Of a stretch of DNA of 64,000 bases, positions 52,670 to 64,000 are shown piece after piece. The first letter of the stretch is position 1, and every line of letters starts with the position of its first letter. The position numbers and the translations under genes are program-made. The stretch covers positions 1,944,979 to 2,008,978 of the forward strand of contig OZ026553.1 of the NCBI GenBank assembly GCA_964020155.1, read 5' to 3'. Under the pieces are notes generated by a model, which saw nothing but the letters and a program-made list of their open reading frames with translations, searched no databases and had not been told where the DNA came from. Source of the stretch: Chondrilla cf. caribensis. Lineage: Eukaryota > Porifera > Demospongiae > Chondrillida > Chondrillidae.

Positions 52670-53942
52670 GCGCGCGAATGCACAAACTTTTTGTATGGCT
52701 ATTGAGTTCACTACACTCCTGACAGTCTTGTTTACAAAAGTATTGCCCTGGTGTACATGTATTTTCGTAATTTGACATTTCTATACACTTGTATAAACGT
52801 GTAATGTTATATATCATGTATTGCATTGTATATATTTGTACTCACATAATTGCCCCATCCCAAAGTTTGCGAAAAGACGTACCCTTCGTACAGACAAAGA
52901 CAAACAGTCCTTAGAAGATGGTGATGTTGACATTGTCACTGAAAATGATGATGATCAAGGACCACTTGAAATTCAACCACCTTTGGCACAGCAAGGGCTT
53001 CTCAGAGAAGAGTCTGTGGAGATGGAAGATACTGAGCAGAAACATTGTCTTGATGACTCAGATGAGAGCGAGTGGAGTGGTGTTGTTCCCAAATATAAAA
53101 GCGAAGAGGGCGAATGCTTACGACAAGAAATGAAGCAAAAGGCTAAACTACTTCATTCTGAGAAGGAATGTGAAGTTGTTGAAGGTATTGTGTACTTCAG
53201 GAAGTATTTGAAGCAAGACTATCCTGATCATTCCTACCTTGATGATGTCGCCATTATTCCACAACTTGTTCAGTTGCTTTCTTGTAGTAAAGATCCAAAA
53301 TTGCATGTGAGTTTGCTATGGTTGTACTTGCATTGTCCATGCCTAAGTGGTTAATCTACTTTTTCTACAGTCTATGCATGTGCAATTTCTGAGAATAAGA
53401 ATAGTTGTTCATGTCCCATGAGAACACCATCCCAAACTAAAAACTGATGTTATGCTGTGTTCAAGCTGCATATATCTACTGAAACCAAGTTATGATGATA
53501 TCTGGAGTCCAACAGGAATTTTGCAATGTACCAGATCATGAAAGCATGCCGAATAGTAGTTTATTGCTCAAGTCTGGAGTTTGAAACATTATATGGCAGA
53601 AATCTTCTGGGCATACAGGATATGGTAGCCTGCATGCCCCCTGCTTGTGTATGCTAATTAATATCATGATGTTACATCTCACTTTTTCAAAATTTGAATT
53701 TCCTGACTATTCTTGTAAAAGAATTCCATGATAATGTTATTTTTAGCTGATGCATGAAAATTCTTCTATACCAGTATTAAACCTTGTTCTTGTGTAGGTC
53801 AGCGTGTCATATGTCCTAATGCTCATTGCAAGTGGACGATGCTATGGATGTATTGAACACATTATTAAAGCCGGAGGAGTGCCTGTGCTGATGGATTTTA
53901 TAACACTTGAGAAACAGGAAGTAGCTGAGAATGTATGTGTAT

Positions 53943-54003
<61 letters not shown>

Positions 54004-54009
54004 GTGTGT
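53943..54009. repeat. (TG)n microsatellite in intron 3 of copy 5
   Basis: TG tract starting about 10 bp after the donor of exon 3. Confidence 0.95.
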
Positions 54010-54717
54010 ATGAGTGCATGTGTGGGAGTGGTGTTGATTTGTATGTACATGTGTCAGCTCCAGCAATTTACAATATCTCTACAGGCACTCAAGGCTCTAG
54101 CACGCATTGCTAGTGAAGGTATTGAGGCAAGAGATTGTGTTCTCAAGCATGGGATGGTTCCTGCCTTAATGAAGTGTGTCTAATTACTTGCATTGCCGAC
54201 TGTGTGTAATTGTGTGGTATTGTGTAGGTACTGTATTTCTATCAGCGGTTAATGGACTGAGTCAATTAATTCAATGGCTATGATATTTGCAATAATGCCT
54301 TTAGTTCAGAAACATAATATAGTACACATACGTACACCAGGAGGGTTATGTGAAAGTTGAAGCCTCTGCCTATATTTAATTTCTGGCTACAGGGTATCTG
54401 TTTTCATTCATCCCTGAACTAGGAAGTGTATATGTATGTGATGACTATGCTATGGTTGTGTGTTAGTGTGTGTATGTACAATGCGTATATACAGATACTC
54501 ACATTGCGTTGATGTGCAGTGTGCAACCCATCCATGCATGTGTACCTACAGTACAGGTGATTGTGTGCATGTCTGTGTTTGTTTGTAGTGAAACATGTCA
54601 TTTGAGATATTATTCTTCTTCAACTATTAGATTTGGTGAGGAACTGAATCAGTTATCTAGAGGTTGCCTGGAAGAAATGAGCTGTGTGATTGCACAAATT
54701 TTTCGATGATGTTCGCG

Positions 54718-54719
<2 letters not shown>

Positions 54720-54786
<67 letters not shown>
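54720..54786. repeat. (GT)n microsatellite forming the donor of exon 5, copy 5
   Basis: Exon 5 ends CGCGAG and the tract starts at once with GTGTGT, as in copy 4. Confidence 0.95.
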
Positions 54787-54787
<1 letters not shown>

Positions 54788-57615
54788 ACTTATATGTGTG
54801 CATGTGCTTACATACTCTGTGTGCACTGGTGTGTCTTGTTCCATGTACGTAATATTAGATGGTGGGTACAAAATGTACAAATGTACATAATATGTGACAG
54901 TTACAGTTACATGTTATCCTTTTTATCTGCTTATAATAGGTATTACCATTGATTGGACTGTTGAAAGAAATAGTCACTGTCACCACGGATGAAAGGATAT
55001 TTCATTATGTTTACTGTGCACTTTCTTGGTCAACCAAATCAGATGGAGAGCATGCCCTAGTACAAGTTGTGGTTGATTCAGGAATTTGCCAGATTTTGGT
55101 TTCTCATATTGATGGGTCTGTCTTTCTTCTGTATACATATTTGTCTATTGCCCTTCCTGTCTTTCTATGTGTTTCTATGTGATAGTCTATGCGAGTCCCC
55201 ACTATGTGCATGTAGAATTATATCTAGTACTAGTTGATATGTGTAGGCTAGTGGTATGTGTGTGTGTGTGTGTCTGTGTGTGTGTGTGTGAGGGAGGGAG
55301 AAAGATTGTGTATATTGTGTACACTGTATGTACTTGATCTATTTATGTTGTATATTTCCAGGGATCATATGTCAATTGTGCATGCAATGAAGGCGTTTGC
55401 TAACATTGCTTCGGAAAGAGATGCCAATATTCAAGTGAGCATTAATTATTGGCATTTCAGTAAACAGTTTTTCTCTACTACTAGATGCCTTATCAAGGAC
55501 AACTCCATGACAATGCTATACTCATATTCACATATATGCTGTATTCATACACACTAGTCCCAGGATGATAAATAATTGTTTCATTAGATTACCATCAAGC
55601 AAATTGATTATTCACCGGACAAAATTTAGTAATACTGTGGTATGTGGTTTGCATTTTTGTATGCAGGCAATTTGTGAAAAATATCTCAAAGTAATTTTTA
55701 TACCATATGAGTATTTCCTGCTATATAGCACATACTACTGATCTTTGAGACTACATAATAATTATAATGACAGCATATTATATAGTAGGCCAAACAGTAT
55801 TCTTGATTTGCAAGCATCAACAATCTGAAATGTTTTCCTATTTCCATAATTCCTTTAGTTAATAGGTCCACTCACACTCCTAACCCTACAACAGACACAC
55901 CACATTGAAACACAAAATTAATGGGTTGTGATGAAGCTTTTTCCGTAGTGAGAGCACCTCTGTATTGAGGTCACCTGTGTTGTCCTATTGTAATACATAG
56001 GTGTGTACTCTGAACTGGGGATTGTATGAGTGTGCATGTTTACTGAAGTTGTTCAAAGCTGTTTTCTTCATTTCTTATTAATCAAGATGTTTGTAATATG
56101 CTATTGCACTCTGTTTATCAAGTTCCTTTTAGACCTGGATATCTTGAATGTCTTGAAACCTCTTATTGAGAAGTATGCATTTTCTAACTATGATTTGATG
56201 AATGAGGTGTTTCGACTATTATCCAAGATTTTGTCTGGAACACAGGGACAAATTCAAGTTTGTCTTTTTAACATGTTTTCTTTTTCCATATGTATGTATG
56301 TGTACCTCTGCATGTGTGTGTATATGTGTGTTCGTGTGTGTGCTTGTGTGTGTATTCATGTGTGTATGCATGTGTGTGTATGGATATGCTTATGACACTG
56401 TGTGCACGTGTATGTTTATGTGTATTGTATATTTGGTTGGAATGTAGCTAATAATTGAAGCGATGTAGTCTATGTTTTGTTAGATACGCTATCATGCTCT
56501 GAAGAACATTATATTCCTTCAATTATCACTGCATTTCAGAGGGTGATAGATTGTGATTTTTTAGGACCTATACTGGACTCTCTTGCACGAGGTTTTTGCT
56601 ATATTGTCAAGCGACAATGCATTGGGTGTGTTTGCAACCTACTGTCAAGGGGTAATCCAGATCAACGAAGGTAAGAGTACTGATGAAGTGTAAACAATAT
56701 CTAGAGTGTGTGTGCGAGAGATGTTTGTGCATGATGTGAGCATGCTTGGTATCATGCTCTTGGCTGTAATTTACAATGTAAGAGAGACTGATGTCTGCGC
56801 AAATGTCCTACAAAATGGATGCTAGAGAAATGTGTGCACAATCTTTTGCATATAATATCTTATATCTATGTATGTAATGTCTTTGAATGAGCTGGGTCCT
56901 TCCTCTCTGGATTAGATATGCCGTCTCTCAAGGATGTATTGCTACACTCTGTGCTTGTATCAAAGATAGACGCGACCTTTTATCAGCACCTATAATTGCC
57001 ATTCTCCAAGCATTGCAGTCACTGATTACAGATTTTTGTGAACCAGACGCTGAATATCATATGTCATTAGTGGAAGAATGTGGAGGTCAGTTTATGCTAT
57101 GTATTTATTGCACCTTAACATTCTATTTAATACTAGTAGTAGTAGAATATAGCAGTACTGTTGGTACCATTTCATCCCTAGCTAACAGTGCCTTCAACTT
57201 AAAAACCTGTGGACATGTACTTGAAAATAACAGCTCAGCCCAAGCTGGTTATTCCCCTCAGTGAGCTCTTAATCCTGACCTGCTGTTCATAATAATCATA
57301 TTATCACTGTACTATGCTTGTTAACCTGTGTTTAATGCAAGTTATTTACTCTAAAGTGGTGTATATATAACTTGGTAATGGGACCTGATCTGTACTCTTT
57401 CTTATGATTGAAGGGGCGAGCAATATCAGACATTTCATTTAGTAAACCGATTATAGTGAACAAAATTACGAGAAGAATGACGTTTAATATTTGCTTTCAA
57501 TTAAAGATATTAAGTGAATGAATCACAGATTAACGTCAGAAATCTGTGGATCCAGCACACAAACAATTGTCTCATATTGCATTCGAGTGCAAGAAGTACT
57601 GCTGCTTACTGTGTA

Positions 57616-57820
57616 AGTTGTATCCTGTCTAGGTGTGTTACATCAGATAAGAAGTGCGGGCTAATTACTGAGAGCAAAGTTGCAATGCTGCAGCACACCT
57701 AGGCAGAGCAAAGTTGCAATGCCGCAGCACACCTAGGCATAGCAAAGTTGCAATGCTGCAACACACCTAGGCAGAGCAAAGTTGCAATGCGGGTGCAGTA
57801 CACCTAGGTAGGATACAACT
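57616..57820. mobile_element. Hairpin element with internal tandem repeats in intron 10 of copy 5
   Basis: Terminal inverted repeats AGTTGTATCCTGTCTAGGTG and CACCTAGGTAGGATACAACT. Inside, a unit of about 35 bp (GCAAAGTTGCAATGC ... CACACCTAGGC) is repeated about four times between 57671 and 57810. The unit's end CACCTAGG resembles the element terminus. Confidence 0.8.
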
Positions 57821-58700
57821 AACTAATTTCCTGGACCCAGGTATAGATAATCATATAAGTATATACATTGTCAATCAGTTTGATATAAAATGTCATGCAC
57901 AATAGACAATGTTTACTAATTTCTGCCTGGTTCTCGCTCTAATCAATCCTAACAATAAACTCTGTCTGGTGACCTGTGCTGTTTCCTACACATTAGTGAC
58001 CTGTACTTCAGTGTGATATATATGGTATGTTGTGTGGACAGATCACACCATGAGTGAACTGTGTTCCAGCCTGATATATGCTGTGATGGCAGTGCATAGT
58101 GTGCAAATGTCTGTGCTGTTTGCACACTTTCCTTTGCTATCATGCACTTGTTATCAAATTTGCCAATTGAATATTGCCTAGCAACTCATTGATAGTTATT
58201 AGAACATTACTGCTTGAAGCTAAATATACAATTGCATGATTTTACACGGAGAAACACCATGTAAAGCACCTCTACATGGTAGGGCTGTAATGGATACAGA
58301 CACTTTGGCATGATGGTTAACTCAGGCTTCACTCTCATAAACAAACAAGCCAAAGCGAAGTATATTTGCTACGGCCTGTACTTTTGCTACTATACACATG
58401 CACACTTCTTTCTTAGATCTCCTACTGAATGCAGGATTATACAGGATACAATAATGTGTATGGATGATTTCTTTTTGTTATTGCTTTGTAAGCAATGTAA
58501 TCCTATTTGTACACCTGTGATTTTGGAATGGGATTTAAACCTTTAATTCATTATTATATAATAATAATATTATATGTAATATTATATTAGGTTTGGATGA
58601 GATTAAAAAATGTACGGATGATTCTCAGCGTCGTATTGTTGAATTGTCTTGCTCCATCATTGACCTGTTCACCAGAAGAAAAGAACAACAGAATGAGTGA

Positions 58701-59173
58701 CAGATCTTCTCTGGAGCATCTCATACAAACCACATCCATGCAGCATTTCCATGTATTGTTTGATAGTTATAATATTCCTGTAGCAATTATTGTATTATAG
58801 CCCTTTAGTTGGTGGAAAAATATGGAGTTTAAGCCTATTTTTTAATTTGTTTTTGAACTGTAATTATATGCTTCTGTGATCAATGCCACAATAGTTTTCT
58901 CACAAACCTAGGCCTGAAAGATAGAGTCTAAACCAGCGTTGACACTACATTATAAAAATAGTTTTTTTCCTGGGACAGGTGTACAATGGGATCACACTGT
59001 TGCTTATCAGGCCTGTCCGGTTGTTATGTATGTAACACTGCATCATTTTGACTTGTCTGTTTGGAGGACGTACAATATTAAGCTTCTTATATTTACGTAT
59101 AATATCCATGGTGTATGTATTCATAGACTACACCATACGCATAGCATTATTGCGCAATATTAATTTTGTCAAA
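58701..59173. other. Spacer between copies 5 and 6
   Basis: No exon. It carries a degenerate remnant of the 3' flank seen after other copies and the ATTGCGCAAT motif at 59149-59158. Confidence 0.5.
59149..59158. promoter_or_regulatory. ATTGCGCAAT palindrome before copy 6 ATG
   Basis: Perfect palindrome 15 bp upstream of the ATG at 59174. Confidence 0.5.
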
Positions 59174-60235
59174 ATGGCCGAGTCGATTGATAAAGTTTCT
59201 GGTCCTAATATTAACTAATAAAAGGTTGAAAGACTACAAAAAGTCGTCGAAAGAACCAGAAGAGGTGAAGAATACCAGAAAGCTTTTAGTAGGAATCAAT
59301 TTAAGGCGGAACCAAAGAGAGATATATAGTGGTATATATAATAGCTATTAAAATCACTAAAATTATTATATTTGCTATTATGTATCTTATAATTCTGTAT
59401 ATTATATAGAGTACTGATAGTAGTGAGATCTCTATCATAGACTCCCTGTAGCTGTACATGATCTCGATCATGTTAAGTTATTTGTACGGGCTACACAACA
59501 CTCTTGACAGTCTTGTTCACAAAATTGCTTTGGTTTTAATAATTTAACATTTCTAGGATGTATTGCTCCACTCTGTGATCCTATGGAAAATAGAGTCATT
59601 ATTTTATCTGAACCTATAATTGCCATTCTCCAAGCATTGCAGTCGCTGATTACAGATTCTTGTGATGCTGAATATCATATTATGGAAGAATGTGGAGGTC
59701 AGTTGATGCAATTTACGTTCATGGTCACACTATTAAATTCCATTTGAGACTATAATAGTATTAGTAGAATATAGTAGTACTGTTGGTACCATTTTATTCT
59801 TAGCTAACAGTGCCTTCAGCTTAGTACATTCAAGACATTGTACTCCAAACCTCAAAGCTCTACCCAAACTGGTTATTGCCTTCAGTGAACTGTTAATCCT
59901 GACGTACTAGTCATAAAAAATGTCTGTGCTATTTGCACACTACCCTTTGCTATCGTACACTTGTAATTGTTATCAATTGATGAATTGCTTTTAACTGTTG
60001 ACATTACAATGCAACTGTTTAACTAACAATGAACAATTGAGAAGCTCTCGTTTGTATATCTGGGAATTTGGAATGGGATTTTAAATTTTAATAGGCTAAG
60101 CATGCAAATTATATCTGTATATTCCATAATTATTAGGTTTGGATGAAATTAAAAAGCCAAGGATGATGATCGGGATCATGTTGCTGAATTGTCTTGCTTC
60201 AGTTTTCACCTCTCACCAGAAGATTAGAACAGAAT
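59174..60235 (+). pseudogene. Importin-alpha-like copy 6, decayed (IBB plus exons 10-11)
   Basis: The IBB exon (59174 to about 59321) starts MAESIDKVSGPN, then hits TAA because of an insertion before AAAAGGTTGAAAGAC; the rest of the exon stays recognisable (EPEEVKNTRKLL, INLRRNQRE). Exons 2-9 are absent. Exon 10 (59557-59697) lacks its first 16 nt and a few internal codons (GCIAPLCDPMEN, EPIIAILQALQSL). Exon 11 (from 60137) has a 1-nt frameshift after GLDEIKK. It is a dead copy, with the same internal loss of the middle exons as copy 3. Confidence 0.8.
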
Positions 60236-60239
60236 TAGT

Positions 60240-61110
60240 GACATCTTCTCTTGAGTGCCCAATGCAAACCACATCCAGTAGTGTTTGATAGCTGTAATAT
60301 TCCTGTATATAAGCAATAATTATGGTATAATTTATAATTACTTTCTAGAGGAAAAGTTGTCCATTTGAAGCAGTTGAGTTGGTGAGTCCTCCTCCTGTGC
60401 AAATGGCCAATAACAGTATTCAGAAATACTAACAACTGCATCTTAGACAACTTGAAGACCGGCCTTAAATGAACACAGAATAAATCAGGCTAATAGAGGC
60501 AAGGTTTATTGTATTTGCTCCTTGTAATTTGTTCATTTTCACGCGATAGTATATTATAATTATTATTATATAGTTAGTCACACACAATGTTCTGCCTTAC
60601 CACTTGCGAGGGGCAAGCAGAAGTGAGCCCCAATTTAGTATCGAAACAGAGACAGTCTTCCTGCTTGTGTGGGACTCGATATAGCTTGTCTCAAATGTGT
60701 CAGAAAGGATGACTTAGAACTACAAGTCATAATTGGTTTGGCAGTTTGAGTACAGTGGTAGTAACAACGGTAGTAACACAAGCGGCATGATATGTATAAA
60801 GGTGAATACGCTGGGTGATGATCTTAATATATACAAAGATGGTATGATACTAGTACTAAGGATGAAATGCTACAGACAAAATCCTTACAATTGCAAATAC
60901 ATGCACTGTCTATCACAACACATGCACCAGCATACACAATGTCAATGCACATGCACAGGGCATATTCATGGGTCTCAACACTGTTATATACACACATAAC
61001 AAGGGGCCATATGCAAAAGTCATAGATCATTGACCATCCCGGCCCATTATAATGGGAGGCCACAGAAGTGAACCTTTCGCTTTTATATACATATGCGTGT
61101 TTATGTGTGC
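60240..61110. other. Spacer without a recognised gene
   Basis: No exon of either family is seen after copy 6 and no other coding signal is convincing. Confidence 0.5.
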
Positions 61111-61112
61111 GC

Positions 61113-61286
<174 letters not shown>

Positions 61287-61289
61287 TGC

Positions 61290-61842
61290 GTGCATGTGTT
61301 TGTATGTGCTTGTATGGATATGTATATAATATTGTGTGTATGCATTTGCACACTGATGTGTGTAGGTGAATATGATTACATGTAATAGATTATGCAAAAT
61401 GGCTTCACTTATAGGTTTCATTTAATTGAGTTATCATGTAGTCATATAAGGAGCTAGTATTTAATTAGTGTGTACATTTATGCTATGTACACTTGCATGA
61501 TTCAGCACAAGATGACAATCACAACAATATTACCATGCACCTGCTAAGTGTCAAATCAAGCTTAAACCAAGTATGCAATACCATGTAAGTTTCAAGTGTA
61601 CATGTACATTTGCATTTATCTATGTACATGTGTGTGTGCGCATGTGTTAGCACAATGCTAACTAAGATTACAGGTTTCACGCCTGACATACATAACATGT
61701 AAACATACAACACAGGCAGATTTAAGTCTAGAACATAGATTGGATAATTGTGTATAGCAACCTTGAAAGGGATAGAGAGTGCATATCAAAATTCAGTTCA
61801 ACTAGAGGATGATGAACCACTGTGGTTCATTCATGTTGTTGG
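61290..61842. other. Spacer, nothing recognised
   Basis: AT-rich, no exon or repeat structure that I can name. Confidence 0.45.
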
Positions 61843-62392
61843 CTAAATTCTCTCTCTTGAGGAACATTGATAGTAGGGCCCACATTCAGAATCCTTGCTT
61901 GACACAGTATCCAATTTAACCAAACACCCACACAGGGGAAAACTGACAATAACCAACACATTGGAGGCCTTATGACATATTCTCTCTCTTAAGGAACATT
62001 CATTTGATAGTAGGGCCCACATTTAGAATCCTTGCTTCACATGGTATCCAATTTAACCAAACACCCACACAGGGGAAAACTGACAATAACCAACACATTG
62101 GAGGCCTTATGACATATTCTCTCTCTTAAGGAACATTCATTTGATAGTAGGGCCCACATATAGAATCCTTGCTTCACACGGTATCCAATTTAACCAAACA
62201 CCCACACAGGGGAAAACTGACCATAACCAACACATTGGAGGCCTTATGACATATTCTCTCTCTTAAGGAACATTCATTTGATAGTAGGGCCCACATATAG
62301 AATCCTTGCTTCACACGGTATCCAATTTAACCAAACACCCACACAAGGGAAAACTGACAATAACCAACACATTAGAAGCCTTATGACATATC
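61843..62392. repeat. Tandem repeat, about 137 bp x 4
   Basis: Four copies of a unit starting near TTCTCTCTCTTAAGGAACATT and ending near GGAGGCCTTATGACATA. The first copy is a few bases shorter and most diverged; the middle copies are nearly identical. It ends about 145 bp before the ATG of the coiled-coil gene. Confidence 0.95.
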
Positions 62393-62535
62393 ATGCGTGT
62401 GACCTGTGTGTACTTTGTCAATGAATGTCATTAAAAGTGGGTGTGTCCTTAAAGTGACTATTAAAATAGTTTGTTCTGCTGTGGTTACCATAAACTAACA
62501 CCAAGAAACTTAGTGAGTTGGCTAGAGCTACAGTT

Positions 62536-62779
62536 ATGGCTACGAACGTTAAGGTCTTTCTACAACTGGCTCTTTTGTGCTATGTGGTGACTACCAGTAT
62601 CGGGGGTAGCATTGACTTCCAAAAGGCACTTGCCTCACTTCAGAAGGAAGTGGAGAATCTCAAACAGCAGTCTCAAGAAGAAATAAATTCTTTGGTGACT
62701 GAGCTGAATGAACTGAGGCAGCAGTCCAAACAGGAAATCAAGTTACTTCACCAGAGATTGGAGCAGCTTGAAGCCAAAG
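62536..62779 (+). CDS. Secreted coiled-coil protein, first exon (partial)
   Basis: ATG at 62536 begins MATNVKVFLQLALLCYVVTT, a signal peptide with likely cleavage near SIGGS. About 55 residues of heptad-rich sequence follow (FQKALASLQKEVENLKQQ, ELNELRQQSKQEI, LHQRLEQLEAK). The exon ends AAAG|GTTAGT, a good donor, in phase 1. An upstream TTG in frame at 62518 is not needed. Signal peptide plus coiled coil is a common N-terminus of oligomeric extracellular proteins (C1q-, collagen- or fibrinogen-type), but the C-terminal domain is not in view. The nearest acceptor, before 63293, would give only a few codons and a stop, so the next exon may lie beyond the window. Confidence 0.6.
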
Positions 62780-64000
62780 GTTAGTTGCACTGGGGTTCAT
62801 TGCAAACTGCTTGTACAATGCCATATCCTGGCTGTGACCAGAAACAGTATAGTGTCATTCCAGCTGGTGCCTTACCCACAATACCATTCGATTATGGCAC
62901 CTCTGTATAAGTGATAAATGTCTGGGAAAGAATATGTGTGTACAAGCTAAAGGACCCTTAGCCATTGTTGACAAAGTAGTCATTTTGAATTAAACAAAGT
63001 TATGCGGTTTTGATCTTGTTGGTCCTCGGTATATGGGTCCAATGACCAAAAATGGAAGTGAGACTGTTATCAGTGAAAATCATTTGCGGAGTGACCTTGC
63101 GTAGCCAGCCCCTTTTTCAGATGGATTCCTCATTGGTATCCACTATCAGTGGATAGTGAATGGGTGGTTAATTGATTAATCACCATTCGTAATTAAGTGG
63201 GCATAACTGGAAAGCAATCACACTTATTAGACTGAGTGTATAGTCATCCAATAGATGTGATGTGGAGCCTGTAGAGTCCTTTTCACATTTCAGGTACTGT
63301 TGAAGCATAGTATGGTCAAGTGTTGTCATTTCCGGAATATTACATCAATCTCGGCATATCTTTTGTACATGACCCGAGGTCTACGACTCGAGTGTGGCAA
63401 TAGAAGCGTGTACAATAATAAATGGATTGGCAAGCCTATATCCTTCATGTGTAGTAAACATCATAAACGGAGAGTTCCTGAATCCTGTGGACTTTGAGCG
63501 GAACCAATTAATTGGACATTGTTTTGTGAAGATAACGTGTGCAGATCTTATACCCTTCCACGGAAGGCTATAATCGGCGATACCCCACCTGTTGTACTTG
63601 GAGAGTCTCTTTGAAATGTATTAATTCGTATAGGATATTACTAGGTATACATCTAAAGCTTTGTGAAGGTTTGTAAACGTTCATTCACTGTGAAAATGTG
63701 TGCAGAAAATTTAGACAGATGTTTTATTTGTGAGAGCCGTTATTTTACCTTATGCTCAAAGCTTTGCGCCGAAAATCATTTGAACAATGGCACATAGAAA
63801 TCTCTTTTAATGTATTTGAATGCACATACAATGTGCCTTTGGAGTTGGAAAAAGGAAAGAAAGGAAATGTCGCCCACGCACATACAACACGCTTGACCCC
63901 TTGCGGTTTTGTGTTTATACTATAACATACAAATAACAATGCATATAAATTCAACAGTTGTCAGTCCAGATATCTAGGGTCTATGGTTGAAGTACAAAAT
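62780..64000. other. Intron or 3' region of the coiled-coil gene; no further exon recognised
   Basis: Contains a small hairpin at about 63145-63165 (TCCACTATCAGTGGATAGTG). A short frame from 63313 (MVKCCHFRN) with later Cys and His residues faintly recalls a THAP zinc finger but is not supported well enough to call. Confidence 0.4.

Larger units (their letters stand above)
51134..58700 (+). pseudogene. Importin-alpha-like copy 5, frameshifted in exon 5
   Basis: All eleven exons are present: 51134-51280, 52866-53306, 53798-53932, 54085-54173, 54631-54719, 54940-55115, 55362-55434, 56123-56257, 56540-56670, 56916-57085, 58591-58700. IBB is intact and best matches the family (NNKRLKDYKQ, INLRRSQREKE, FAKRRTL). 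Exon 5 is 89 nt instead of 103: a 14-nt deletion after CAAATTTTTCG brings TGA into frame, truncating the protein after IFR, within ARM 3. Exons 6-11 stay open in the original frame, so the lesion looks recent, or a sequencing error. The penultimate ARM has IGCVCN, losing the Trp of WxxxN. Confidence 0.75.

Noticed and set aside
63300..63497. THAP-like zinc finger frame
   Set aside because: Cys/His spacing does not follow the family pattern and no acceptor or further exon supports it.

Overview
The window looks like nuclear DNA of an animal. It is AT-rich, its genes are split into many small exons by GT..AG introns, long (TG/CA)n microsatellites sit in almost every intron, and the encoded families are eukaryotic (importin-alpha/karyopherin, plexin/MET-type Sema-PSI-IPT receptors, a chromo-barrel protein). 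The style fits a sponge or other early-branching invertebrate, but that placement is an inference and the species is not identified.

Layout. (1) 1.4-15.0 kb, + strand: start of a tandem array of importin-alpha-like genes. Copy 1 is a 3' fragment (exons 10-11). Two stray IBB exons follow. Copy 2 (6024-14179) is the best intact copy: 11 exons, 693 codons. A third decayed IBB exon sits at 14.9 kb. (2) 15.04-39.42 kb, - strand: a 24.4-kb block of receptor genes. P2 (31924-21556) is complete: 22 exons adding up in frame to 1577 residues, with signal peptide, Sema, three PSI, IPT domains, one membrane span and a long repetitive cytoplasmic tail full of tyrosine motifs. P1 (20688-15039) is only a 5' half and P3 (39421-32381) only a 3' half. 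A chromo-barrel gene lies between the first and second visible exons of P1, on the same strand. (3) 39.42-60.3 kb, + strand: the importin array resumes with copy 3 (exons 9-11 only), copy 4 (complete set of 11 exons but an in-frame deletion in exon 2), copy 5 (11 exons, one frameshift) and copy 6 (decayed IBB plus exons 10-11). (4) 60.3-64 kb: microsatellite, a 4x ~137-bp tandem repeat, and the first exon of a secreted coiled-coil protein.

The receptor block splits an importin copy exactly at the end of its IBB exon (left part 14898-15038, right part from 39422). The truncated P1 and P3 appear to be cut inside the same exon, so end-to-end joining of the block would give one whole receptor gene beside P2. 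This is what reinsertion of a circular DNA carrying two tandem genes would leave; a misassembled tandem array is the main alternative.

Four well-formed type I hammerhead ribozymes (17784-17861 and 17948-18012 on +; 18375-18428 and 34231-34284 on -), plus one decayed copy at 17509-17567, lie in introns of the receptor block. They are the most striking non-protein feature. Mobile DNA is abundant: a 706-bp hAT-type element with a clean 8-bp target duplication, several hairpin elements, and tRNA-derived SINE-like copies.
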